DNA of 64,000 nt from Beijerinckia sp. 28-YEA-48 (GCF_900104955.1 NZ_FNSI01000001.1:3072001-3136000), one strand, 5' to 3'; shown: positions 42,890 through 52,185, counted from the stretch's first letter. Translations and numbers: made by a program. The notes: generated from the sequence alone by a model not told the origin.

Positions 42890-44227
42890 ATGGATATTGA
42901 GGCTGGGCGCGTCACCGCGCGTTCGACTGCGCCCGCGTCCTCTTTCCGCCTCTGGTACATGGCGGCGATCCTCTGCCTGACCAATGCGGTCTCCTTCGTC
43001 GACCGGCAGTCGTTGCCGCTACTGATCAACCAGATCAAAGGCGACTTCGAGATCAACGATACGCAAGTGAGCCTGCTGGTCGGCTTCGCCTTCATCCTGA
43101 CCTATGCGGGCCTGTCGATTCCCGCCGGCATTCTGGTGGACCGCTTCAGCCGCCGGGCCGTGCTGTCGGCCGGCATTGGCTTCTGGTCGGCCTCGACCAT
43201 GTTCTGCTCTTTCGCCACGAGCTATTGGATGATGTTCGTCGGACGACTGGGCATTGGCGCGGGCGAATCGGTTGTCGGGCCTGGCGCTGCGTCCATCATT
43301 CGCGACGCCTTCGCGCCCGATCAGCGCGGCCGCGCCGTCGCCATCTGGGCGATGGGGGCCAATATCGGCGCCGCCGCCGCTTTATTGCTTGGCGGCCTCA
43401 TCCTGCGCGCCGTCGGCGATGCGCCTTCCATCACCCTGCCACTGTTTGGCACCGTGCGCTCCTGGCAGGTGGTGCTGTTTGGCTGCGCGCTGATCACCAT
43501 GCCCGTCGCGCTGCTTGTCCTGACTTTCCGTGAGCCACCCCGCACCGGTACGATGACGCCCGAGCGTAGCGGCATGGGCGCTGCCATCGCTTTCATGGCC
43601 CAGCGTTGGAAAGTCTTTGCGTTGGTCTTCCTGGTCAACGGTCTCACCATCATCATGACTGTGCCGCATGGGATCTGGGCGCCGGCTATGTTCGAGCGCG
43701 TGTGGAAACTGTCGCGCCCCGAGATCGCTTTCACGCTCGGCATCATGACCCTGGTCTTCGGCGCATCGAGCCAGTTCATCGCCGGCACCGTGCTTGACCG
43801 GCTTGAGCGCGCCGGCGTCGCCAATCCCGTGCCGCTCTTTGGCATCATCGTCTGCGTGCTGGCCTTTCTGCCGGGCGTCTACATGCCGCTCGCGCCGAAC
43901 GTGACAACGGCCTGGGTGCTACAGGCGATCTACATGCTGATCGCCACGTCGCTCTTCACGATCGGCACGGCCTTCATCACGCGCCTCGCCCCGCCTGAAA
44001 TGGCCGGCAAGATCACCTCGCTGCATTTTCTTTGGATGGGTCTGATCGGCACACTCGTCGGCACGACGCTTTATGCGGTGGTGGCCGACACGGTCTACGG
44101 CCATGCGGGACCACTCGCCATTGCCTATTCCCTCTCGACCGTCGTCGCCATTCTCACCGTTTTGTCGATTGTCGTTTACCTCCTCCTCATGCTTCTGACA
44201 CGCAAGGAAAGCGCGAAAAGCCCATGA
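42890..44227 (+). CDS. MFS transporter
   Basis: 445 residues, twelve membrane helices. Motif A appears as GILVDRFSRRAVLSAG after helix 2, and GRLGIGAGESVVGPGAASIIRD resembles spinster-like and aromatic-acid/sugar-acid MFS groups. The ATG is preceded by GGGGAGGA. Its stop overlaps the start of the flavin oxidoreductase (ATGA at 44224), so transport and oxidation of a shared compound are likely linked. The substrate is unknown. Confidence 0.9.
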   Translation: MDIEAGRVTARSTAPASSFRLWYMAAILCLTNAVSFVDRQSLPLLINQIKGDFEINDTQVSLLVGFAFILTYAGLSIPAGILVDRFSRRAVLSAGIGFWSASTMFCSFATSYWMMFVGRLGIGAGESVVGPGAASIIRDAFAPDQRGRAVAIWAMGANIGAAAALLLGGLILRAVGDAPSITLPLFGTVRSWQVVLFGCALITMPVALLVLTFREPPRTGTMTPERSGMGAAIAFMAQRWKVFALVFLVNGLTIIMTVPHGIWAPAMFERVWKLSRPEIAFTLGIMTLVFGASSQFIAGTVLDRLERAGVANPVPLFGIIVCVLAFLPGVYMPLAPNVTTAWVLQAIYMLIATSLFTIGTAFITRLAPPEMAGKITSLHFLWMGLIGTLVGTTLYAVVADTVYGHAGPLAIAYSLSTVVAILTVLSIVVYLLLMLLTRKESAKSP

Positions 44228-45321
44228 AAGCTGCCCTCTTCTCCACCTGCAAATATAGCGGGCCGTCACTCGATAAAGGCTGGCCGGTCTCAGGCTCTGT
44301 CTACTCCCGCGAGGCGGCGCAAGAGTCGATGCAACAAAGCCTCGATCAGTTTCGCCTTGCCGACGAGATCGGCTTCGATTGGGTGACGGTGGCCGAGCAT
44401 CACTATGCACCGTTCTCGCTGACGCCCAATCCGATGGTGATGGCCGGCGCGCTGACGCAGGTCATCAAGCGCGCCAAGATCGCGCTGCTCGGCGCCGACA
44501 TCCCCATTCTCAATCCGGTGCGCGTGGCGGAAGAATTCGCCATGCTCGACACGATGACGGGCGGGCGCGTTGTCGCTGGCATGCTGCGCGGCACGCCCAA
44601 CGAGTATGTCACCTACAATATCAATCCGGCTGAATCGCGCGCCCGCTTCGAGGAAGCCTTGCAGTTGATCAAAATGGCCTGGACGCAGACCGAGCCCTTC
44701 GGCTGGCAGGGCCGCTATTACGAATACCGCACCATTTCGATCTGGCCGCGCTGCGTGCAAGCGCCGCATCCGAAAATCTATATGTCCGGCTCAAGCCCCG
44801 AAGCCGGCGAGTTCGCGGCCAAGAACAGGGTCGGTCTCGGCTTCGCCGTCACCACCGTGCCATTGGCCGCGAAAGCCGTCACGCATTATCGGACGCAAGC
44901 GGCACGCTATGGCTGGGAGCCGGAACCCGAGGACGTGATTTATCGCGTCGCCGTGCATGTCGGCGAAAACGACGATCAGGCATTGGAAGATTTTGTCGAG
45001 GCGACGAAGACCGGCGCGCGCACTGGCCTCACCATGGCCAATCGCGGGCTCGAAAGCGCCATCGCCGAGACCGGCTATTATGGCCGCGACGCCGACATGC
45101 AGCGCCAGCGGTTGATGCCGCGCAGCTTGCAGGAGCGCATCGATCAGGGCCAGATCCTGCTCGGCGGGCCGGAGACGGTGTTGAAGCAGATCGAGAGCAT
45201 CAAGCGCGAACTGGGCGCTGGGGTGATCGATCTGACCGTGGCGCATCAGATGGGCGCCAAAACCATCCGCAGCATCGAACTGCTCGGCGAAAAAGTGCTG
45301 CCGCGCATCCGGCATTGGTGA
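44224..45321 (+). CDS. LLM class (luciferase-like) flavin-dependent oxidoreductase
   Basis: 365 residues from the ATG overlapping the MFS stop. The TIM-barrel LLM features are ADEIGFDWVTVAEHHYAPF (early strand with EHH), NPVRVAEEFAMLDTMTGGRVVAGMLRGTP (flavin phosphate region) and GGPETVLKQIESI near the C-terminus. Such enzymes use reduced FMN/F420 and O2 to oxidise sulfur, nitrogen or carbonyl substrates. No flavin reductase is adjacent. Co-transcribed with the transporter and the degenerate hydrolase, pointing to uptake and oxidation of one organic compound. Confidence 0.9.
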   Translation: MKAALFSTCKYSGPSLDKGWPVSGSVYSREAAQESMQQSLDQFRLADEIGFDWVTVAEHHYAPFSLTPNPMVMAGALTQVIKRAKIALLGADIPILNPVRVAEEFAMLDTMTGGRVVAGMLRGTPNEYVTYNINPAESRARFEEALQLIKMAWTQTEPFGWQGRYYEYRTISIWPRCVQAPHPKIYMSGSSPEAGEFAAKNRVGLGFAVTTVPLAAKAVTHYRTQAARYGWEPEPEDVIYRVAVHVGENDDQALEDFVEATKTGARTGLTMANRGLESAIAETGYYGRDADMQRQRLMPRSLQERIDQGQILLGGPETVLKQIESIKRELGAGVIDLTVAHQMGAKTIRSIELLGEKVLPRIRHW

Positions 45322-45331
45322 GGAAACGACG

Positions 45332-45844
45332 ATGGACACGACCGTAAACGCGACTTCATCCGCCAGCACGCCCCTGCTCTGCTTCGGCTTCGCCGATGCT
45401 GCCGCCTCGCCGGCGCTGAAACTGATCGCCGCCGGACGAACGGTGGTATCGGGGGCGGGCAGCGATCAGGCAGCGACCTCCGCGATCATCGCCAAGGGTG
45501 CCGCTTGTGGCGAAGCTCTGTCCTTCGCCGCGCAATATGCCGGCATCGTCGAGTCGGTCATTTTGATCGCCCCTGATGATGCGGCAGCCCAGCGTGCCGC
45601 GGCGCTTGCCGACGACTGCAAGGCGCAGGTTCTGGCTCTCGCAGGCACGCGCGATGCCGAAAGCGATGCCGCCGCCACCGCAATCAAGAAGGCGCTGCCC
45701 ACCTGCCATCTCGTCTATGTCTTCGATACCGGCAAGGACATGGACGAGGAGCGACCGGAGGCGCTGGCGAAAGTGGCGCGGGATTTTCTGACCCGTCGCG
45801 ACAAATTCCTCGTCAGCAATGCGGACGGACGGATTACGCCCTAG
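45332..45844 (+). CDS. Degenerate alpha/beta-hydrolase-like protein
   Basis: 170 residues, ten bases after the oxidoreductase. Segment order resembles an alpha/beta hydrolase: CGEALSFAAQYAGIVESVILIAP corresponds to the strand after the nucleophile elbow, and VYVFDTGKDMDEERPEALAKVARDFL to the C-terminal His loop and last helix. The elbow GxSxG is absent (AACGEALS) and the expected catalytic His is Lys. The protein is shorter than active members (~250-300). It may be inactive and have a structural or binding role; a wholly different fold cannot be excluded. Confidence 0.6.
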   Translation: MDTTVNATSSASTPLLCFGFADAAASPALKLIAAGRTVVSGAGSDQAATSAIIAKGAACGEALSFAAQYAGIVESVILIAPDDAAAQRAAALADDCKAQVLALAGTRDAESDAAATAIKKALPTCHLVYVFDTGKDMDEERPEALAKVARDFLTRRDKFLVSNADGRITP

Positions 45845-45860
45845 CGAACCGCTGAAAACG

Positions 45861-45894
45861 AAAAAGCCGTCGCCCGAACAGGCGACGGCTTTTT
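45861..45894. terminator. Strong bidirectional intrinsic terminator
   Basis: 14-bp perfect stem AAAAAGCCGTCGCC (45861-45874) / GGCGACGGCTTTTT (45881-45894), loop CGAACA. A T run follows on the plus strand and, by symmetry, on the minus strand, so it can end both the MFS operon and smc. Confidence 0.95.
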
Positions 45895-45917
45895 TTGTAG
45901 CGCAGAAGCAGCGGAGA

Positions 45918-48900
45918 TTATTCCGCCGCCACCATCACTTCGGCTTCCGCCAGATCGACGCTGACGAGCTGCGACACGCCGCGTTCCGCCATCGTCACGC
46001 CGAACAGCCGGTCCATGCGGGCCATGGTGATCGGGTTGTGGGTGATGGTGATGAAGCGCGTGTCGGTCTTCTTGCGCATTTCAGCGAGCAGATCGCAGAA
46101 CCGCTCGACGTTGGAATCGTCCAGCGGCGCGTCCACTTCGTCGAGCACGCAGATCGGCGACGGATTGGTGAGGAACACCGCGAAGATCAGCGACATCGCC
46201 GTCAGCGCCTGCTCACCACCCGACAGCAAGGTCATGGTCGTCGGCTTCTTGCCCGGCGGACGCGCCATGATTTCGAGGCCGGCCTCGAGCGGATCGTCGG
46301 ATTCGATCAGCTGCAATTCCGCCGCGCCACCGCCGAACAGGCTCGTGAACAAATCCTTGAAGTGGTTGTTGACGATATCGAAGGCGGCGACCAGACGCTC
46401 GCGGCCTTCCTTGTTCAAGCTTTGGATAGCGGTGCGGAGCTTGCGGATCGCTTCGGTCAGATCATCGCGTTCGCTGGTCAGCGAGTCGCGGCGGCCTTCG
46501 ATATCGCCCAGTTCGTCGTCCGCACGCAGGTTGACGGCGCCGAGACGTTCGCGATCCTGCTTCAGCTCTTCGAGCTTGCGCTCGACATCGGCGCTCTCTG
46601 GCAGTGCGTCGTCGGGCCCGACGCCGGCGAGAGCCGCCACCGCATGGGGCTCGCATTCCAGGTCGGTGGCGATGCTGTGGACGATGTCCTGGTGGCGCTG
46701 GCGCAAAGCTTCGACGCGCGCCTCCGAACGGGCGCGCTCTTCGCGCACCGCCGACATCGCATCGAGCGCCATGCGCGCCAGGCGATCGCTGTCGGTCAAG
46801 CGCGTTTCGGCTTCCGTCCGCTTGTCGGAGGCAAGCTTGCGCGCCCCTTCCGCCTTGTCGACTTCGCCGATGAGAGCGCGGCGACGTTCAAGGAAGAGTT
46901 CCGGCGCTTCCGCCAGAGTTTCCAATTCCTCGCGCGCTTCGGCGATGCGTTCTTCGTAATCGGTGATCTGGCCGGTGGCGCGGTTGCGCCGCTCGTCCCA
47001 GGACTGACGCTCGTTGTTGATCGCCATCAGGCGCTGCTGGCGCACCTGCGCCTCGCGCGCCAGAGACTGCACGGCAGCGCGCGCTTCCGCCGTTTCGGCG
47101 CGCGCGTGGGCGGCCGATGCACGGGCCCGATCGAGCTTGCCGGTCAGCTGCAGGGTCGGCGTCAAGGTTTCGAGCGCGGTCTGCGCTTCGGTATTCTTGG
47201 CCAGGGCTTCGTCGCGGCTCTGGGTCAGGCGATTGGAGGCTTCCTCCAGCGCCGAAACGCGCGCGCCCGATTGAGCCCGCTTACGCTCGGCCGCATTGAG
47301 GGCTTCACGCGCTTCGCCGACAACCCGCTGAGCATTGCGGGCATCGTTGCGGGTCTGGGTCTCCGCCATGGCGGCGACGCGAACGCGCTCGACCATCTGG
47401 TCGGCCTGGGCCTTCAAACCGTCGGCGACGCGGCGGGCCTCTTCGGCTTCGCGGGTCAGATCGCCAAGGCGGTTGCGTTCCACCAGGCGGCGGGCGGCCG
47501 GGGTCGGCGCTTCGGCGGCGGCGACAAAGCCGTCCCAACGCCACAGGTCGCCTTCTTTCGATACCAGGCGCTGGCCCGGCTTCAGCAGTTTCTGCAGCTG
47601 CGCGCCTTCGGTGCGCACGACAACGCCGATCTGGTTCAAGCGGCGGGCCAGTTGCGTCGGTGCGGTGACCAGTTTGGCCAGCGACTCGACACCCGGCGGC
47701 AGCGGCGCGTCTTGGGTGTGATCGCCGAGCAGCGACCAATGGGCCGGCGCGGAGGCGTTGACCGAGGCATCGAGATCATCGCCGAGCGCGGCGCCAAGTG
47801 CTGCTTCATAGCCCTTGGCGACGTTGATTTCGTCGACGACCGGCGGCCACAGATCGCTCTCGGCGGTGGCCAGCAGTTTCGACAGGGTACGCACTTCGGT
47901 TTCGAGCCGGTGCGCCTTGCGATCGGCATCGGCCAGCGGCGTGCGCGCCTCGGATTCGGCGGCGCGCGTCTCGCTATGGACACCTTCGGCTTCCAACGCC
48001 GCTTCTTCGGCGGCCGACAGAGCTTCCTGAGCCCCCTCGAGCGCTTCGGCGAGTGCCGCGAATTCATCTTCGGCGACGCCGGCCGCCCGCAGGGTTTCGA
48101 GTTCGGCCGCGACCTGCGCCAGTTCTCTTTCGAACCGCTGCAGGCGTTGGGCGTCGTCGTTGAGCGCCTGTTGCAGGGCGTTGCGGCGGGCATTGATGTC
48201 GGACAGCGCGGCCTGCGCCTCGCCCAGGGTCGTTTCCGTCTCGGCCAGGCGGCCTTCGGCGTCGGCGAGTTTTTCCTTCGCCTCGTATTCCATGTCGCCG
48301 GCTGTCTCGGTCGCCTGATCGAGATCGCTGACCTCAGCATCGAGACGGCCCAAAACGCCAGCGGCGTCGTCGATCAGCGCCTTCTCGCGCGCCATGTCTT
48401 TTTCGAGCTGCGCCTGGCGCCGTTCGAGTTCGACAACACGCTGCTTGGCGCGCTCTTCCTCGCCCTCGAGCTGTTCGCGCGCCAGGATGAGGCGCTGCAA
48501 AGCCGCGCCGGCCTTGGCTTCCTCGTCGCGTAGCGGCGGCAATTCATAGGCGGCGATGGCCTGGAGACGCGCCGCTTCCGCCTGGTGGCGGGTGCGCTCC
48601 TCGACCTCACGGGTGTCGGCTTCGAGCTTGCTCTCGGCTTCGCCCATGTTCCGGGTCACGTCGCGGTGGGCGATATGCAGCAGCAGCGCTTCAGAGCGCC
48701 TGATTTCGGCGGCGAGGCCCTTATAGCGGGTCGCCTGACGCGCCTGACGCTTGAGGCTGTCGACTTGCGAGTCGAGCTGCTTCATCACGTCTTCAAGGCG
48801 GTTGAGATTGTCTTCGGCGCCCTTCAGGCGCAGTTCCGCCTCGTGGCGGCGGGAATGCAGACCGGCGACACCGGCGGCATCTTCAAGGATGCGGCGGCGC

Positions 48901-49376
48901 TGCTGCGGCTTGGCGGAAATGATCTCGCCGATCATGCCCTGGCGCACCATGGCCGGTGAGCGGGCGCCGGTGGCGGCGTCGGCGAACAGCAACTGCACGT
49001 CGCGGGCGCGCACTTCCTTGCCGTTGAAGCGATAGGTCGAGCCGGACTCACGCTCAATGCGGCGCGAGATTTCGAGCAGATCGGCGTCGTTGAAGGCGGC
49101 CGGCGCGGAGCGGTCGGCGTTGTCGAGGACCAGCATCACCTCGGCGGTGTTGCGCGACGGCCGGTTGCCGGAGCCCGAGAAAATGACGTCGTCCATGCCG
49201 GAGGCGCGCATGGATTTGTAGGAATTTTCACCCATCACCCAGCGCAACGCTTCGACAAGATTGGACTTGCCGCAACCGTTCGGGCCGACCACGCCGGTCA
49301 GGCCGGGTTCGATGACGAAATCCGTCGGCTCACAAAAGCTCTTAAACCCTGTGAGCCGCAGCCGATTGAACTTCAT
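45918..49376 (-). CDS. smc: Chromosome segregation ATPase SMC
   Basis: 1152 residues, full length. Walker A GPNGCGKSNLVEAL (about 32-45), two long coiled coils around a hinge (about 500-650), signature LSGGEQALTAMSLIF and Walker B CVLDEVDAPLDDSNV near the C-terminus. It begins MKFNRLRLTGFKSFCEPTDF. SMC dimers with ScpAB load at parS and organise the chromosome. The order dciA-dsbA-smc on the same strand is conserved in the order; the 300-bp gap to dsbA (49377-49677) holds a palindromic repeat and probably the smc promoter. Confidence 0.97.
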   Translation of the reverse strand: MKFNRLRLTGFKSFCEPTDFVIEPGLTGVVGPNGCGKSNLVEALRWVMGENSYKSMRASGMDDVIFSGSGNRPSRNTAEVMLVLDNADRSAPAAFNDADLLEISRRIERESGSTYRFNGKEVRARDVQLLFADAATGARSPAMVRQGMIGEIISAKPQQRRRILEDAAGVAGLHSRRHEAELRLKGAEDNLNRLEDVMKQLDSQVDSLKRQARQATRYKGLAAEIRRSEALLLHIAHRDVTRNMGEAESKLEADTREVEERTRHQAEAARLQAIAAYELPPLRDEEAKAGAALQRLILAREQLEGEEERAKQRVVELERRQAQLEKDMAREKALIDDAAGVLGRLDAEVSDLDQATETAGDMEYEAKEKLADAEGRLAETETTLGEAQAALSDINARRNALQQALNDDAQRLQRFERELAQVAAELETLRAAGVAEDEFAALAEALEGAQEALSAAEEAALEAEGVHSETRAAESEARTPLADADRKAHRLETEVRTLSKLLATAESDLWPPVVDEINVAKGYEAALGAALGDDLDASVNASAPAHWSLLGDHTQDAPLPPGVESLAKLVTAPTQLARRLNQIGVVVRTEGAQLQKLLKPGQRLVSKEGDLWRWDGFVAAAEAPTPAARRLVERNRLGDLTREAEEARRVADGLKAQADQMVERVRVAAMAETQTRNDARNAQRVVGEAREALNAAERKRAQSGARVSALEEASNRLTQSRDEALAKNTEAQTALETLTPTLQLTGKLDRARASAAHARAETAEARAAVQSLAREAQVRQQRLMAINNERQSWDERRNRATGQITDYEERIAEAREELETLAEAPELFLERRRALIGEVDKAEGARKLASDKRTEAETRLTDSDRLARMALDAMSAVREERARSEARVEALRQRHQDIVHSIATDLECEPHAVAALAGVGPDDALPESADVERKLEELKQDRERLGAVNLRADDELGDIEGRRDSLTSERDDLTEAIRKLRTAIQSLNKEGRERLVAAFDIVNNHFKDLFTSLFGGGAAELQLIESDDPLEAGLEIMARPPGKKPTTMTLLSGGEQALTAMSLIFAVFLTNPSPICVLDEVDAPLDDSNVERFCDLLAEMRKKTDTRFITITHNPITMARMDRLFGVTMAERGVSQLVSVDLAEAEVMVAAE

Positions 49377-49611
49377 ACGCCTCGTTCCTTACGCAAATCC
49401 GGGTCTTCCTCCCGATCTGGCTGCCTTCCAAAGGAGGCGGCACGACCAGGGCAGGATCGCCCCCTGCCTGTCCGTCGAACGATTCGGCCCCAGGGAGCAT
49501 CCCTGTCCCTAAGCCGTCATAAAGGCTCGTAACAGGCAAGTCGCAGCCTCTGATTCGGGCCAATTTCCTGTGAGAAAAGCCGTTTGAAGCCTGCGGCGCA
49601 GGAACCTAGGG

Positions 49612-49641
49612 CAAATCGCGTTTCTCTCGAAGCGCGATTTG
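49612..49641. repeat. Dispersed intergenic palindrome, copy 3
   Basis: CAAATCGCGTTTC (49612-49624), spacer TCTC, GAAGCGCGATTTG (49629-49641): one mismatch in 13-bp arms. It is followed by an ACCCAGGATTTTGGC tail that resembles a decayed version of the block beside copy 2. It lies in the 300-bp space between smc and dsbA. Confidence 0.7.
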
Positions 49642-49677
49642 ACCCAGGATTTTGGCTTTTTCGCCTCTCAGGGCTTC

Positions 49678-50337
49678 TCAGCTTTTCAGAGAGGGAAGAA
49701 TGAGCTTTTCCATCTCTTCCAGGGAAACCGCGCCGACGAGACGGGTGCCGTTGACGAAGAAGGTCGGCGTCGAATTGACGGTGAATTTCTCCGCCCCCAT
49801 GTCGCGCACCTTGCCGACATTGTCATAAAGCGCCTGGTCTTTCAGGCAGCTTTCGAAGGTTTCCTGGGACATGCCGGTCTGGCGCATCAGGGTCATCAGG
49901 CCCTGCAGGGGCTTATCCGACATCGCCCAATTCTTCTGCTGCGACAGCAGCAGACCGACCACCGCGTCGCGCTTGTCGTCGCCAGAGCAGCGCGCCAGCA
50001 TGAAACCAGCCTGTGCCAGCGGGTCGAACGGGAATTCGCGCAGGGTGAAGCGCACCTTGCCGGTGTCGATGTACTTGGTTTTCAACTCTTTATAGGTCGT
50101 CTCATGGAAATGCGCGCAATGCGAGCAAGTCGCCGACGCATATTCGATGATGGTGACCGGGGCCTTTTCATCGCCCTGCCAGATGTCCGGCAGCGCGCCG
50201 GGCTTCATCAGCTCAGCCACGGGCACATTTTGCGCGAAGGCCGCCGAAGGAAGCAGGCTCGCGGCGAGAAGCGCGGCCGAACCAGCTGCGGCGCCCCCAA
50301 GGACCTGACGGCGGGTTTTGCGAAGTGTGACAGACAT
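49678..50337 (-). CDS. DsbA-family thiol:disulfide oxidoreductase, Tat-type leader
   Basis: 219 residues from the ATG at 50337. A twin-arginine-like leader (KTRRQVLGGAAAG...PSAAFA) directs export. Thioredoxin fold with CSHC active site (Cys71-Cys74 in SATCSHCAHFHE) and cis-Pro in NSTPTFFVNG. Similar to the DsbA/BdbD-like proteins beside smc in Hyphomicrobiales, which introduce or isomerise disulphides in the periplasm. The fold insertion carries helices ARCSGDDKRDAVVGLLLSQQ. Transcribed with dciA upstream and smc downstream on the minus strand. Confidence 0.92.
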   Translation of the reverse strand: MSVTLRKTRRQVLGGAAAGSAALLAASLLPSAAFAQNVPVAELMKPGALPDIWQGDEKAPVTIIEYASATCSHCAHFHETTYKELKTKYIDTGKVRFTLREFPFDPLAQAGFMLARCSGDDKRDAVVGLLLSQQKNWAMSDKPLQGLMTLMRQTGMSQETFESCLKDQALYDNVGKVRDMGAEKFTVNSTPTFFVNGTRLVGAVSLEEMEKLILPSLKS

Positions 50338-50420
50338 GAACTGGACCATTCCTGTGAAACGGGAGAGCCGAACCGGCCATAGCGTTTTGCAAAGAGCAAA
50401 GGCGCGTCAGACCTGACGAT

Positions 50421-50460
50421 TAGGGCAAAATGCGGTTCTAAGGAAACGCGTTTGCTCTAA
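50421..50460. repeat. Dispersed intergenic palindrome, copy 4 (degenerate)
   Basis: GGCAAAATGCGGTTC ... GAAACGCGTTTGCTC (about 50424-50457) resembles the other copies but has lost base pairs on both arms. CTAAGCGTC follows, as after copy 2. It lies between dsbA and dciA. Confidence 0.5.
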
Positions 50461-50516
50461 GCGTCGAATGTGGCAAGCCGGCGACCTGCCAGCAAGGCAA
50501 ACTTATAGACTTTTTC

Positions 50517-51032
50517 TCACGTTTTCGCGCGTTGCGGTTGAAAAACCCGGGACCCCAGTCGGTTCAGCGCCCCGCGCAGGTCCTCATCATCAATCCCCTG
50601 GGTCACGACCGCGGCACGCTGCTGCTCCACCGCGCTGGGGGGCACCACCTTCTTGCGGGCCGTGGTTTGCCGATGAATCGGCCCCTGTTTCAAGACCACC
50701 CGGCCGATGCAGCGCCAGCCCAGGCGCGCATTGACCCGCTCCACCAGAAGGGGGGCGACGTGCTGGAATTCGAGCGCGAAAGCGCCTTCGACCCGCAAGA
50801 CCAGACTGGCCGGCTCTGGCTGCGCATCCGGAGCGCGGCCAGGCGGGCGCACCGGCCATTGCAGGCGCAGCGGCTCGCTCACCGCCGCCAGCCGAGGGCC
50901 GGCGATCTGCGGCCAGTGCAGCAGGATATCGGCCTCGCCAAAGCCCTGTTTCGCCACGACCGGATTGATCGCCTTGGCGATGAATTCGCCGAGCGGACGG
51001 GGGAAATTGCGTTTGCGAGGTGGGGAGGCCAT
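50517..51032 (-). CDS. DUF721/DciA-like protein (replicative helicase loader family)
   Basis: 171 residues from the ATG at 51032. N-terminal MASPPRKRNFPRPLGEFIAKAINPVVAKQGFGEADILLHWPQIAG and LVLRVEGAFALEFQHVAPLLVERVNARLG are typical of DUF721. The KH-like domain family includes DciA, which associates with DnaB; a basic/Pro tail (RKKVVPPSA...GSRVFQPQRAKT) follows. No dnaC-type loader is in the window. First gene of dciA-dsbA-smc. mutY, which I recall as its usual neighbour, is 4 kb away here. Confidence 0.85.
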   Translation of the reverse strand: MASPPRKRNFPRPLGEFIAKAINPVVAKQGFGEADILLHWPQIAGPRLAAVSEPLRLQWPVRPPGRAPDAQPEPASLVLRVEGAFALEFQHVAPLLVERVNARLGWRCIGRVVLKQGPIHRQTTARKKVVPPSAVEQQRAAVVTQGIDDEDLRGALNRLGSRVFQPQRAKT

Positions 51033-51130
51033 GGCGAAAGATAGCAGGTTGGAGACGTAAAGTCGTGGGCGCCCCTCTAAGGCTCCCAACGCCTGCGCGC
51101 AAATGCGCCGGAAAAAATTTGGCGCGGAAC

Positions 51131-51157
51131 GGGAATAAACCGACCTCACACTGAGTC
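51131..51157 (+). promoter_or_regulatory. Candidate ECF-type promoter of the phosphoesterase-cupredoxin-sigma operon
   Basis: GGAATA (51132-51137) and GTC (51155-51157) separated by 17 bp, about 45 bp before the phosphoesterase start. ECF sigma factors use GGAA-type -35 and short GTC/CGT -10 elements and often transcribe their own operon. Only a weak pattern match. Confidence 0.35.
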
Positions 51158-51199
51158 TTCTCCTTGTCGCCCCGTGCGGCACTCTCTTGGAGAAGACCC

Positions 51200-52159
51200 A
51201 TGACGAAGGACAACAACCCCATCGACACGCCCATCGATCGCCGCGGCGCGCTCGAATGCATGGTGTGGGCTGGCACCGGCCTGCTTTGGACGATTGCCGG
51301 TGGCGTTCCACAGACGTCGTCCCTGCTCGGCGTCGGTACCGCACACGCACAAGCGGCGACGGGCTTCAGCTTCCTGCAAATTTCCGACAGCCATATTGGC
51401 TTCAAGCAAGCGGCCAATCCCAATCCGCTCGCGACCCTGCAAGAGGCGATCGGCAAAATCGACGGCATCGCGGCCAAGCCGGCGTTCATGATCCACACCG
51501 GCGATATCTCACATCTGTCGAAACCCGAAGAATTCGACGACGCCGAAAAGGTGATCACCAACGCCAGGCTCGACGTGCATTACGTGCCGGGCGAACACGA
51601 CATCATCGATGAGGGACGCGGCGCACTCTATCTGGAACGCTTTGGCAAGAAGCAACAGGCCCAGGGAAGCGGCTGGTATGCGTTCGATCATGAGGGTGTG
51701 CACTTCATCGGGCTCGTCAATGTCGCCGATCTCAAGGCCGGAGGCATGGGTGCGCTCGGCGCCGCGCAAATCGCCTGGCTTGCCGACGATCTAAAGACCA
51801 AGGCCAGTTCGACACCACTCGTGATCTTCGCGCACATCCCGCTTTGGACCGTCTATACCGATTGGGGCTGGGGCACCGACGATGCGGCGCAGGCGCTGGC
51901 GCTCGTCAAGCGATTTGGATCGGTGACGGTGCTGAACGGCCACATTCACCAGATCATGCAGAAGGTCGAAGGCGCGGTGACGTTTCATACCGCCCGCTCA
52001 ACCGCTTTTCCGCAGCCAGCACCGGGAACCGCGCCATCGCCCGGCCCGATGAAAGTGGCCGATGATCGGCTCCGCAGTGTGCTGGGAATCGCATCGATCG
52101 CTGTCAAACGCGGCACCCAACCGCTTGCCATCATCGACAGTGAATTGGTGAAGGCCTGA
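51200..52159 (+). CDS. Exported metallophosphoesterase with variant GEHD motif
   Basis: 319 residues from the ATG at 51200 (GGAG upstream). The N-terminus DRRGALECMVWAGTGLLW looks like a Tat-type signal, ending near TAHAQA. Metal motifs: QISDSHIGF, HTGDISHL, VPGEHDI, IFAHIPLW and LNGHIHQ. The usual Asn of GNHD, which bridges metal and phosphate, is Glu here. First gene of a four-gene operon: cupredoxin 26 bp later, then ECF sigma and anti-sigma. It may hydrolyse a phosphoester in the periplasm as part of an envelope-stress response (inference). Confidence 0.86.
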   Translation: MTKDNNPIDTPIDRRGALECMVWAGTGLLWTIAGGVPQTSSLLGVGTAHAQAATGFSFLQISDSHIGFKQAANPNPLATLQEAIGKIDGIAAKPAFMIHTGDISHLSKPEEFDDAEKVITNARLDVHYVPGEHDIIDEGRGALYLERFGKKQQAQGSGWYAFDHEGVHFIGLVNVADLKAGGMGALGAAQIAWLADDLKTKASSTPLVIFAHIPLWTVYTDWGWGTDDAAQALALVKRFGSVTVLNGHIHQIMQKVEGAVTFHTARSTAFPQPAPGTAPSPGPMKVADDRLRSVLGIASIAVKRGTQPLAIIDSELVKA

Positions 52160-52185
52160 TCGGCTCTGGCACGCGGAGACATGAC

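Noticed and set aside
45819-48533. Very long open frame (904 codons) on the plus strand
   Set aside because: It is antisense to smc, whose Walker and signature motifs are unambiguous; long antisense frames are expected from GC-rich codon bias.
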